In this document: piece by piece, positions 34,886 to 42,970 of the stretch
Position numbering within the stretch: the first letter of the stretch is position 1
Layout: each line of letters opens with the position of its first letter
DNA from: Variovorax sp. ZS18.2.2
GTDB taxonomy: Bacteria; Pseudomonadota; Gammaproteobacteria; Burkholderiales; Burkholderiaceae_C
Assembly: GCF_024701975.1 (NCBI RefSeq)
Contig: NZ_JANLNM010000010.1
Coordinates: forward strand, 124,001 to 188,000
Direction of reading: 5' to 3'
DNA: 64,000 bases
Program-made: the position numbers and the translations under genes
Notes under the pieces: generated by a model
What the model was told of the DNA's origin: nothing
The model's input: only the letters and a program-made list of their open reading frames with translations
Database searches by the model: none

Positions 34886-36127
34886 ATGAACGACAAGCAA
34901 GTGATCATCCTGGGCGCCGGCATCGGCGGCCTGACCCTCGCGCTGAGCCTGCACCAGGCCGGCATTGCCTGCCGCGTGTACGAGGCCGTGCCTGAGCTCA
35001 AGCCGCTCGGCGTGGGTGTGAACCTGCTGCCCCACGCGGTGCGCGAGCTGACCGAGCTCGGCCTCTTGCCGCAACTCGATGCGGTGGGCGTGCGCACGAA
35101 GGAGTCGATCTTCTTCACCGAGCACGGCCAGCTGATCTTTCAGGAAGCCGCGGGCGAGCATGCGGGCTACGACTGGCCGCAGTTCTCGATCCACCGCGGC
35201 GATCTGCAGACGGTGCTGCTGGGAGAAACGCTCAAGCGCCTGGGGCCCGACAGCGTGGTCTGCAACCACCGCTGCACCGGCGTGACGCAGGACGCGGGCG
35301 GCGTCACCGTGCACTTCGCCGATGCGCCCGCCGTCCGCGGCGCAGTGGCCATCGGCTGCGACGGCATCCACTCGGCGCTGCGCAAGCAGCTTTATCCCAG
35401 CGAAGGCGCGCCGCGCTATTCGGGCGTGAACATGTGGCGCGGCACCGCGCGATGGAAGCCCTTTCTCTCGGGCGCGAGCATGGTGCGCGCGGGCTGGCTC
35501 GCGGTCGGCAAGATGGTGATCTACCCGATCCGCAACGACATCGATGCCGAAGGCCACCAGCTCGTGAACTGGGTCGCCGAGATCCACGCGCCGCAGCCCG
35601 CGATGCGCGACTGGAGCCGCACCGGCCGGCTCGAGGACTTTCTCCCCGCTTTTGCCGACTGGCACTTCGACTGGCTCGACGTGCCCGCGCTGATCCGCGC
35701 GTCGGACACCATCCTGGAGTACCCGATGGTCGACCAGGACCCGCTGCCGCGCTGGACGCATGGCCGCCTCACGCTCTTGGGCGACGCCGCGCATCCGATG
35801 GTGCCGCGCGGCTCCAACGGCGCGGGGCAGGCGATCATCGACGCGCGCTTCCTCGCAGGCGCGCTCAAGGACCTGGGTGTCGGCACTGCGGCGCTCGAAG
35901 ACTACGACCGCGTGCGCGTGAAGGCCACCACCAACGTGGTGCTGACCAACCGCAGCAACCCGCCTGACGCGATCCTGCGCGAAGTGTTCGAGCGCTCGGG
36001 CGGCAAGCGCTTCGGGCAGATCGAGGACGTGGTGAGCCATGCCGAGCTGCAGGCCATCTCGGACAACTACAAGCGCGTGGCGGGCTACGACCCGGTCGCG
36101 CTGAAGGCGCGCGCCTCCTACCTCTGA
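34886..36127 (+). CDS. PhzS-like FAD-dependent monooxygenase
   Basis: A 413-residue class A flavin monooxygenase resembling 5-methylphenazine-1-carboxylate monooxygenase (PhzS) over much of its length. Shared-type motifs are ILGAGIGGLTLALSLHQAGI, PLGVGVNLLPHAVREL, FSIHRGDLQ, GCDGIHSALRKQL, NMWRGTARW, EYPMVDQDPLPRWTHGR, and TLLGDAAHPMVPRGSNGA (each given in part). The dinucleotide fold, DG motif and GD motif are intact. Hydroxylation of an N-heterocycle fits the surrounding island, but the substrate is not known. The gene is divergent from a LysR regulator and followed by a Bug protein 40 nt later. Confidence 0.85.
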   Translation: MNDKQVIILGAGIGGLTLALSLHQAGIACRVYEAVPELKPLGVGVNLLPHAVRELTELGLLPQLDAVGVRTKESIFFTEHGQLIFQEAAGEHAGYDWPQFSIHRGDLQTVLLGETLKRLGPDSVVCNHRCTGVTQDAGGVTVHFADAPAVRGAVAIGCDGIHSALRKQLYPSEGAPRYSGVNMWRGTARWKPFLSGASMVRAGWLAVGKMVIYPIRNDIDAEGHQLVNWVAEIHAPQPAMRDWSRTGRLEDFLPAFADWHFDWLDVPALIRASDTILEYPMVDQDPLPRWTHGRLTLLGDAAHPMVPRGSNGAGQAIIDARFLAGALKDLGVGTAALEDYDRVRVKATTNVVLTNRSNPPDAILREVFERSGGKRFGQIEDVVSHAELQAISDNYKRVAGYDPVALKARASYL

Positions 36128-36167
36128 GCGCCGGCACTTCCCTCACAGAACAAGACGGAGACAGACC

Positions 36168-37130
36168 ATGCGATTGATTGCCAAGACCCTGACCACCCTG
36201 CTCGTTGCGGCGAGCGCCGCCGCGGCCCATGCCTGGCCCGACCAGCCGATCACGCTCGTCGTGCCCTACACGCCGGGCACCGGCATCGATCTGGTCGCGC
36301 GCCAGCTCTCGGCCCGCCTGCCCGCGCTGCTGGGCCAGCCCGTGATCGTGGAAAACGTCGCGGGCGCGAGTGGCAACATCGGCAGCGAGAAAGTCGCGCG
36401 TGCCAAGCCCGACGGCTACACGCTGATGGTGCAGGTCAACACGCTGGTGATGAACCGCAGCCTCTGCAAGTCGCTGAGCTACGACCCCGTGGCCGACTTC
36501 GCGCCGGTGTCGCTCACCTCGTGGGGCACGCTGCTGCTGGTGACCAACCCCAATGTGCAGAAAGCGACATCGGTCGCGCAGATGGTGAGCGCAGCCAAGG
36601 CGGAGCCGGCCAAGCTGACCTACGCCACGCCGGGTGTGGGCACGCCGCATCACCTCTCGATGGCACTGCTGATGCAAGGCACCGGCACTGACCTGCTGCA
36701 CGTGCCGTACAAGGGCACAGCCGGCGCGGTAACCGACCTGCTCGGCGGGCGCATCGACTACATGTTCCTGCCGGTGCATGTGGCGCTGCAGCACATCCAG
36801 GTCGGCAAGCTCAGGGCCATCGCCACCGGCAGCAGCAAGCGGCTGCCGCAGTTGCCCGACGTGCCGACGCTCGCCGAGGCCGGCGTGACCGCCGACAACG
36901 TGGACATGTGGTACGGCGTACTCGCCCCCAAGGGCACGCCGCCCGAGGTGGTGGCGCGGCTCAACAAGGAGATCGCAGCGGTGCTGAAGCAACCCGAGGT
37001 GGCGAAGTCCTTCGAGTCGCAGGGCATGGTGCCGGCGAGCTCGACGCCAGCGGAGTTCGGGGCGTTGGTGAAGAAGGATGCGGACCGGTGGGCGACGGTG
37101 GTCAAGCGGGGAAACATCACTGCGGACTGA
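36168..37130 (+). CDS. Bug-family tripartite tricarboxylate transporter substrate-binding protein
   Basis: A 320-residue exported protein (signal peptide about 1-22, cleaved near AHAWP). The Bug hallmark ITLVVPYTPGTGIDLVAR, the loop GASGNIGSEKVARAKPDGYT and LHVPYKGTAGAVTDLL are present. It follows the PhzS-like gene in the same direction with GACGGAGAC upstream, so the pair is probably cotranscribed. No TctAB partner is nearby. Confidence 0.88.
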   Translation: MRLIAKTLTTLLVAASAAAAHAWPDQPITLVVPYTPGTGIDLVARQLSARLPALLGQPVIVENVAGASGNIGSEKVARAKPDGYTLMVQVNTLVMNRSLCKSLSYDPVADFAPVSLTSWGTLLLVTNPNVQKATSVAQMVSAAKAEPAKLTYATPGVGTPHHLSMALLMQGTGTDLLHVPYKGTAGAVTDLLGGRIDYMFLPVHVALQHIQVGKLRAIATGSSKRLPQLPDVPTLAEAGVTADNVDMWYGVLAPKGTPPEVVARLNKEIAAVLKQPEVAKSFESQGMVPASSTPAEFGALVKKDADRWATVVKRGNITAD

Positions 37131-37161
37131 ACGCACCGGCCCTTGTTCCTCCTTGACCACT

Positions 37162-37185
37162 GCGCCGCGGCGGGTCGCGCGGCGC
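37162..37185. terminator. strong hairpin after the Bug gene
   Basis: GCGCCGCG at 37162-37169 pairs perfectly with CGCGGCGC at 37178-37185 around an 8-nt loop, 31 nt past the stop codon. There is no U-tract. The rest of 37131-37331 holds an AT-richer stretch (GGCAATAAGTATTAACC near 37244-37260) that could hold the next gene's promoter. Confidence 0.45.
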
Positions 37186-37331
37186 CTGAGCATCGCTCGT
37201 CACACAACGGTCAAGACACGCGTCACACGAAGCTGCGATACTTTCGGCAATAAGTATTAACCGCCGTGCATGCACCTTGCATCGCAACGCTGTGCGGCTC
37301 CTAGCGATTGAGATGACGAGGGAAGAGGGAC

Positions 37332-39182
37332 ATGACGCTGAAATTCACAGCCATCGTTGGCTTTTGTCTGGCGCTCGCTGCATGTGGTGGTGGTGGTGGC
37401 GGAGATTCTCCCGGCCTTGCTGGTGCAGCGCCAACGGCCCTTGCCTCCAGCCCTGCTGATACGAACAACACGAAGACACTCTCCTTCACAGAAATGAAGG
37501 GTGAGGCCGTCCCGCTGCAAGCGTCTAACGTCGAGTCGATCGGCGGCCTGACGGCGAGCACCGCTTCGTCACGACTGCCTGTCGATCCAGGCTCTCTGGC
37601 TGCCCGGGCCGCACTCCCGGTCCCGCCCCCCAAACCGCAGCTGTCGACGCCGTCCACAACCGTCACGCTGGGTGGCCCCAAAGGGCGCGACGAGATCCCC
37701 CAGTCGATCTTCATGGGCCTGAACAGGGACAACAAGTGGCCCTGGACCCTCTCGGCACCATTGCCCAGTTGGGTCACCGCCTCCCCCACCTCCGGCACCG
37801 TCGACGCGAGTGGAACTTCGTTGAGCTTCTCGCCGGTTTTCAATGCCGCCGCGCCCGGCACCCATTCCGGCATTGCGACGGTGACGGCGCAGGTCAACGG
37901 CGACACCGCCACGCTGCCCCTGAACCTGGTGTTGAACCGGGACAAGCGGCTACTGCTTGTCTCCGAATGGGGCATCGGTTTCGCGAGCCTGCCCAGCGGA
38001 TCGGTACTCACTAGAACCCTGAAGGTCACTGACAACTTCGGCGCCGCTCTGCCCTGGACCGCCACCTCCAGCGCCTCTTGGCTGTCAGTAACGAGCAGCG
38101 GCACGACGGGCTCCGGCGCAGGCCTGGTGCTCACCGCGGATCCCAAGCTGGCACCGCTGGGCGCGATCAGCTATGCGACCGTCACGCTGAACAGCTCCAA
38201 TCCAGACGTGGCCTCCGCGGTCGTTCAAGTCGGCCTGTGGCGTTCCGGCAGCGAGCTGACGACGCCGACCTCCTTGCCCGCGATCTATACGAACCTCGTT
38301 GCCGACAAGATCCGGCCCTATGTCTACGCGCACAACAGCGGAACCTCCATCGACATCTACAACGCGCATCTCGGCACCAAGGTCGGCACCATTCCGAACG
38401 TTGGCACGGTGCTGAACGAGATGACGGTTGCAGCTGATGGGAGCAAGCTCTACGTCCTGGATACGAGCAGCAAGACCATCGTCGTCGTCGATCTGGCAAC
38501 CGCGTCCAAGCGCGAAGCCTGGCCACTGAAAACCGAGAAGTATTCGCCTCTGACCTTGCAAGCTATCCGCACCAATGGCCAGGACATCGTTCTTGCAAGT
38601 GACGGCACCGCCTATGCCAAGGGTCAAAGCATTGGCACGTTCCCGAGCTCGATCGGCAATGTGCTCTTTGCCGCCTCTTCCGATGGACGCAAGGTTTTTG
38701 CACACGGCCCCTTCAGCACTCTCCATGTCTTCGATGTCGACTACTCGGCAATGGCAAACGGGATTCTGATGGTGAAGTCCATCGCGGAAGGACAGCCCGT
38801 CTTTCCGTCCGGCACCGTCGTCGACATCGCCGTCGATGCAGAGGGAACTGCGCTCTACACCGCAACGGGCGCGCCCTATCTTTGCTCCTCGGTGAATCCC
38901 GCCACCTTGGCCTTCATTGACTACCTTCCGGGAGGAGCCGCTTATCCCAACAACGTGGAAGTCACCAGGGATGGTCGCGTGATATGCGGCATCAACGGCA
39001 TGTATGGAGACACCGATATCTGGCTCCACTCACCAGATGGACGTGTGCTGAAGTCCTTCAGGTTCGCGAGCTACACGAAGAACCTTCTCGACCGCCAGTT
39101 GGCAGTCACGCCGGACGGAATGTCGGCGATCGGCCTGACGAACGATCCCCAGATTTCGTTCATTCCTCTCGGCGCACCGTAA
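37332..39182 (+). CDS. BACON-domain and beta-propeller lipoprotein
   Basis: A 616-residue lipoprotein. The signal ends in the lipobox LALAAC followed by a Gly-rich spacer, then a disordered linker (about 28-110). Next come two BACON-like immunoglobulin-fold domains (about 130-205, with WPWTLSAPLPSWVTASPTSG; about 225-305, with LPWTATSSASWLSVTSS). The rest (about 315-616) looks like a YVTN/lactonase-type beta-propeller, with repeats such as MTVAADGSKLYVLDTSSKTI. A good GAGGG precedes ATG 37332. Codon use appears less GC-rich than in the neighbours, which with its unrelated role suggests separate acquisition. It may bind surface glycans or proteins; no enzyme motif is seen. Confidence 0.7.
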   Translation: MTLKFTAIVGFCLALAACGGGGGGDSPGLAGAAPTALASSPADTNNTKTLSFTEMKGEAVPLQASNVESIGGLTASTASSRLPVDPGSLAARAALPVPPPKPQLSTPSTTVTLGGPKGRDEIPQSIFMGLNRDNKWPWTLSAPLPSWVTASPTSGTVDASGTSLSFSPVFNAAAPGTHSGIATVTAQVNGDTATLPLNLVLNRDKRLLLVSEWGIGFASLPSGSVLTRTLKVTDNFGAALPWTATSSASWLSVTSSGTTGSGAGLVLTADPKLAPLGAISYATVTLNSSNPDVASAVVQVGLWRSGSELTTPTSLPAIYTNLVADKIRPYVYAHNSGTSIDIYNAHLGTKVGTIPNVGTVLNEMTVAADGSKLYVLDTSSKTIVVVDLATASKREAWPLKTEKYSPLTLQAIRTNGQDIVLASDGTAYAKGQSIGTFPSSIGNVLFAASSDGRKVFAHGPFSTLHVFDVDYSAMANGILMVKSIAEGQPVFPSGTVVDIAVDAEGTALYTATGAPYLCSSVNPATLAFIDYLPGGAAYPNNVEVTRDGRVICGINGMYGDTDIWLHSPDGRVLKSFRFASYTKNLLDRQLAVTPDGMSAIGLTNDPQISFIPLGAP

Positions 39183-39215
39183 CGGCACCGGCACCGCGCC
39201 TTCGGGTGCGATGCC

Positions 39216-39986
39216 TCAGCGCGGCGCGCGCCCCGCGTGCCGCGCCAGATGCACCTGGTGCAACGTGATCTTGCGCACCTCCGCCTGGCTGGTCTCGATG
39301 TGCGCGCGCAGCAGCATCGCCGCCTGATCGCCCCGGTTCGCGCGGATCGCCTTGAGGATCTTCGCGTGCTCGTCGTAGGTGGCTTCGATGCGCGGCTGCT
39401 TGGTGAAGTCGAGCCGGCGGATGATGCGGATGCGGTCGGTCACGTCGCTGTGCACGCGCGCCATCTCGGCGTTGCCCGCAGCGGACACGAGCGCGCAGTG
39501 AAAGGCTTCGTCCCACTGCGCGACCTGAGCGGTGTCGGTGCTGCGCTCGGCCACCGGCACGAGCCAGATGCCGGCCAGCGTGTCGAGCAGGCTGCGGTCG
39601 ACACGATGATCGGCTTCGCAAATTCGATGCACCGCGGTGGTCTCCAGCACCATGCGCAGGTCGTAGAGCTGCTCGAACTGGTCGAAGTCGAAGGGCAGCA
39701 CGCGCCAGCCGCTGCGGAACAGCACCTCGACGAAACCCTCCTGCTGCAACCGGAACAGCGCCTGCCGCACCGGCGTGCGCGACACGCCGAGGCGGTCGCT
39801 GATCTCGTTCTCGGTGAATCGGTCGCCGGGCACGAGGATGAACTCGGCCACGTCGCGCTTGAGCTGCGCATAGACCTCGTCGGCGCGTGTACGAAAAACG
39901 GCCGTATCGGCGGCGGGCGCGGGGGAAGCTGGGCGGGGTCGGACGGTAGACACGTGGGGGATGGTAGCCGCTGGCACCGGCTTCAT
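39216..39986 (-). CDS. GntR-family regulator (FCD/FadR type), last gene of operon B
   Basis: A 256-residue regulator with an N-terminal winged helix-turn-helix (about 30-100, with ENEISDRLGVSRTPVRQALFRLQQ given in part) and a C-terminal all-helical FCD domain (about 110-240), which usually binds a metal and a carboxylate effector. The ATG overlaps the stop of the upstream cysteine hydrolase by 4 nt. A GntR-type palindrome lies over the predicted start of operon B 12 kb upstream, so autoregulation of the whole operon is likely (inference). Confidence 0.85.
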   Translation of the reverse strand: MKPVPAATIPHVSTVRPRPASPAPAADTAVFRTRADEVYAQLKRDVAEFILVPGDRFTENEISDRLGVSRTPVRQALFRLQQEGFVEVLFRSGWRVLPFDFDQFEQLYDLRMVLETTAVHRICEADHRVDRSLLDTLAGIWLVPVAERSTDTAQVAQWDEAFHCALVSAAGNAEMARVHSDVTDRIRIIRRLDFTKQPRIEATYDEHAKILKAIRANRGDQAAMLLRAHIETSQAEVRKITLHQVHLARHAGRAPR

Positions 39987-40654
39987 GTCGCGTTGTTCAG
40001 CGCAGCCAGCAACGCCGCACTCGGCGCGGTCCAGCCGACGATGGCGCCCTGCGCGCGGATCATGTCGAGCGTCGCCGCCTTGAAAGCCGGGAAGTAGCTC
40101 TCGGTGCAGTCCTCGAGCAGCAGGCCGTCGTAGCCGCGGTCGTTGGCCTCGCGCATGCTGGTCTGCACGCAGACCTCGGTGGTGACGCCGCCGAACAGCA
40201 GGTGCGTGATGCCGCGCTGCTGCAGCAGTTCATGCAGGCCGGTGGCGTGAAACATGCCCTTGCCGGGCTTGTCGATGACGAGTTCGCCGTCGACCGGCGC
40301 GAGCGCATCGATGATCTGGTTGCCGGGCTCGCCCGCCACGAGGATGCGACCCATCGGGCCTTCGTCGCCGATGCGCAAGCTCGGGTTGCCGCGGTTGCGC
40401 TTGGCGGGCGGGCAATCGGAGAGGTCTGCCTTGTGCGCCTCGCGCGTGTGGACCACCAGGCCGCCGGCCTTGCGCCACGCCGCCAGGGCGGCTTGCGTCG
40501 CGGGAACGATCGCTTCGAGCAGCGACACGTCGTTGCCCAGCGTTTCGCCGAAGCCACCGGGCTCGATGAAGTCCCGCTGCATGTCGATGAGGACCAGCGC
40601 AGTGTTCTGAACTTCGAACTCGTAGGCGAAGGGGTTGGCTTGTTCTATGCGCAT
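39983..40654 (-). CDS. BiuH-like cysteine hydrolase (possible triuret hydrolase)
   Basis: A 223-residue isochorismatase-fold amidohydrolase with triad D24 (VLIDMQRDF), K129 (VIDKPGKG) and C162 (TTEVCVQTS). It shares the IDKPGKG.F.ATGL and ITTEVCV/ITTDVCV blocks with the BiuH homologue at 42248-42970, so the two are paralogues acting on related linear ureides. Triuret hydrolases form a sister group of biuret hydrolases, so one paralogue for triuret or carboxybiuret-like substrate and one for biuret is a reasonable split; this is inference. It is followed directly by the GntR gene. Confidence 0.82.
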   Translation of the reverse strand: MRIEQANPFAYEFEVQNTALVLIDMQRDFIEPGGFGETLGNDVSLLEAIVPATQAALAAWRKAGGLVVHTREAHKADLSDCPPAKRNRGNPSLRIGDEGPMGRILVAGEPGNQIIDALAPVDGELVIDKPGKGMFHATGLHELLQQRGITHLLFGGVTTEVCVQTSMREANDRGYDGLLLEDCTESYFPAFKAATLDMIRAQGAIVGWTAPSAALLAALNNAT

Positions 40655-40665
40655 GCTGGCTCCGG

Positions 40666-42255
40666 TTAGTGGTGTCCACCGCCCATGTGCGCGCCGATCA
40701 CATGTCGCTCCGCGCCTGCAGCCGAAGTCTCGAACACGATCTGCCCTTCGCTCATCACGACGATGCGGTCGGCCAGCTCCAGCAGTTCGTCGAGGTCTTC
40801 GCTGACCAGCAGCACCGCACCGCCCTTCTCGCGCACCTGCACGATGCGCGCGTGGATCTCCGCGACGGCGGCGAAGTCGAGACCGAACACCGGGTTCGCC
40901 GCGATCAGCACGTTGATGTCGCCGGCCAGCTCGCGCGCGAGCACCGCGCGCTGCACGTTGCCGCCCGAGAGGCTGCGGATCGGCGCGCCCTCGCCCTGCG
41001 TCTTGACGCCGTACTCGGCGATCCATTCGCGTGCGCGGCTGCGCCAGTACGGAAAGTTCAGCACGCCGCCGCGCGACAGCGGCGGCCGGTCGAAATCGCG
41101 CAGCGCCATGTTCTCGGCCACGCTGAGGTCGCCTACGCAGGCGTTGCGCAGCGGCTCCTCGGGAAGGCTGCGCACCTTGAGGCTGCGGTTCTCGGCGCGG
41201 CGTGCGTTGTAGGGCTGACCCATCACGCTCACGCGGCCGGCCAGCCGCGGGCGTTGCCCGACCAGGGCCTCGACCAGTTCGCGCTGTCCGTTGCCGGAGA
41301 CGCCCGCCACGCCGAGGATTTCTCCCGCGCGCACAGACAAGCTCAGGTCATGCAGCGCGAGCGTGCCGCGGTCGCCCTGGGCCTTGAGGCCTTCGACCTT
41401 CAGCGCGACGGGTGCCGCATCGGCCACGGGCTTCCTGACAGCGGGCGATGAAGCCGGCGCGGAAACGGCCGTGTCCTCGCCGCCCATCATGGCCTGCGCC
41501 AACTGCGCCGGGCTCGTGTCCGCCACACGGCAGTGATGCACCGCCTTGCCCCTGCGCAACACGGTCACGCTGTCCGCGTACGCCATCACCTCGCGGAACT
41601 TGTGCGTGATGATGAGCACGGTGCACAGACCGCTGCGCGCGAACTCGCGCACATGGCCCAGCACCTCGTCGGCCTCCTGCGGCGTGAGCACCGAGGTGGG
41701 CTCGTCGAGGATCAAGAGGCGCGGCTTCAGGTAGAGCTGCTTGAGCAGTTCAAGCTTCTGCTTTTCGCCCGCCGCAAGCTCCGACGGCCGCACATCGAGG
41801 TCGAGGCTGAAAGGCGTGGTCGCGAGAAACGCCTTCAACTCCGCGCGCTTGGTCTTCCAGTCGATCAGTGCGGGCGTCTTGCCGCCGGCCAGCAGCAGGT
41901 TCTCGGCCACCGTCATGCCCGGCGCCAACGTGAAGTGCTGGTAGACCATGCCGATGCCCAGCGCGCGCGCGACGATCGGGTTGGCGATGTCCTGCTCGCG
42001 CCCGTCGATCAGGATGCTGCCCTCCTCCGCGCGCTGGAAGCCGGCCACGCACTTTACCAGCGTGCTCTTGCCCGCGCCGTTTTCGCCGAGCAATGCGTGC
42101 ACCGTGCCGGGTTCGACGCGCATCGTCACGCGGTCCATTGCAGTGAAAGCGCCGAATCGCTTGGTCAGCTCGTAGGTATCGAGCGCGAGTGCGCCGCTGC
42201 CTGCAGGCAGCGCACCGATGGCGTGGGCGGCGGCGCTCATGCGTGCATCAGCCAA
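40666..42255 (-). CDS. BMP-type ABC transporter, double ATP-binding protein
   Basis: A 529-residue tandem ATPase of the simple-sugar/nucleoside class. The first domain has GENGAGKST, a signature-like ELAAGEKQKLELL and LLILDEPTSVLTPQE. The second has a degenerate P-loop (GVSGNGQRELV), LSGGNVQRAVLARE and a Walker B region IAANPVFGLD. Such fused ATPases energise BmpA-type importers, and the two permeases and BMP protein are upstream in this operon. A start at 42240 is possible; 42255 overlaps the biuH stop by 8 nt. Confidence 0.9.
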   Translation of the reverse strand: MADARMSAAAHAIGALPAGSGALALDTYELTKRFGAFTAMDRVTMRVEPGTVHALLGENGAGKSTLVKCVAGFQRAEEGSILIDGREQDIANPIVARALGIGMVYQHFTLAPGMTVAENLLLAGGKTPALIDWKTKRAELKAFLATTPFSLDLDVRPSELAAGEKQKLELLKQLYLKPRLLILDEPTSVLTPQEADEVLGHVREFARSGLCTVLIITHKFREVMAYADSVTVLRRGKAVHHCRVADTSPAQLAQAMMGGEDTAVSAPASSPAVRKPVADAAPVALKVEGLKAQGDRGTLALHDLSLSVRAGEILGVAGVSGNGQRELVEALVGQRPRLAGRVSVMGQPYNARRAENRSLKVRSLPEEPLRNACVGDLSVAENMALRDFDRPPLSRGGVLNFPYWRSRAREWIAEYGVKTQGEGAPIRSLSGGNVQRAVLARELAGDINVLIAANPVFGLDFAAVAEIHARIVQVREKGGAVLLVSEDLDELLELADRIVVMSEGQIVFETSAAGAERHVIGAHMGGGHH

Positions 42256-42970
42256 GCGTGGCCAGCAAGGCCTGCGAGGTGGTGTGCGCGCCGAACACGC
42301 CGCCCTGCATCGTGATCATCTTCAGCGCGGCGAGATGGTTGCCGTGGTCGGTGGCGGCTGTGCAGTCCGACAGCAGCAGGCATTCGAAGCCGCGGTCGTT
42401 CGCATCGCGCATGGTTGTGTGCACGCACACGTCGGTGGTGATGCCCGCGAGGATCAGGTTCTCGATGCCGCGCGTGCGCAGGATCAGCTCCAGGTCGGTG
42501 GCATAGAACGAGCCCTTGCCGGGCTTGTCGATCACCACCTCGCCGGGCAGCGGCGCGAGTTCGGGAATGAGCTCCCAGCCCGGCTCGCCGCGCACGAGGA
42601 TGCGCCCGCACGGGCCGTCGTCGCCGATGCCCACGCCGTTGGCACCGATCTGCCGCGAGCGCCAGCGCTTGTTGGCCGGCAGGTCCGCGAGGTCGGGGCG
42701 GTGGCCTTCTCGCGTGTGGATGATGTGAAAGCCCAGCGGCCGCAGCGCCGCGAGCGTGCGCGCGATCGGCTGGATGGGTGCCTGCACCAGCGCGAGGTCG
42801 TAGCCCATCACGTCGACGTAGCCGCCCTTGCCGCAGAAGTCGGTCTGCATGTCGATCACGATCAGCGCGGTGTTCTCGGGGCGCACGTCGCCGTTGTAGG
42901 GCCAGGCGTAGGGCTCGGCGGCCACATGGCGCTCGGCGGTGGTTGCTGTGGTGGTCATGTCGATGCTCAT
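42248..42970 (-). CDS. biuH: biuret amidohydrolase
   Basis: A 240-residue cysteine hydrolase that, in the characterised rhizobial enzyme, cleaves biuret to allophanate and ammonia. The triad is D40 (LIVIDMQTDF), K149 (VVIDKPGKG) and C182 (ITTDVCVHT). Blocks that I recall as characteristic of BiuH are present: PYAWPYNG, FCGKGGYVDVMGYDL, HTREGHRPDLADLPANKRWR and GPCGRILVRGEPGW (each 20 residues or fewer). Allophanate hydrolase is encoded in the same operon, which completes the biuret route. It overlaps the formamidase stop by 4 nt. Confidence 0.88.
   Translation of the reverse strand: MSIDMTTTATTAERHVAAEPYAWPYNGDVRPENTALIVIDMQTDFCGKGGYVDVMGYDLALVQAPIQPIARTLAALRPLGFHIIHTREGHRPDLADLPANKRWRSRQIGANGVGIGDDGPCGRILVRGEPGWELIPELAPLPGEVVIDKPGKGSFYATDLELILRTRGIENLILAGITTDVCVHTTMRDANDRGFECLLLSDCTAATDHGNHLAALKMITMQGGVFGAHTTSQALLATLG

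Noticed and set aside
36662..36678. TGGCAC-N5-ATGC resembling a sigma-54 element
   Set aside because: It lies inside the Bug coding region with no gene start downstream and has a mismatched -12 box; treated as chance.
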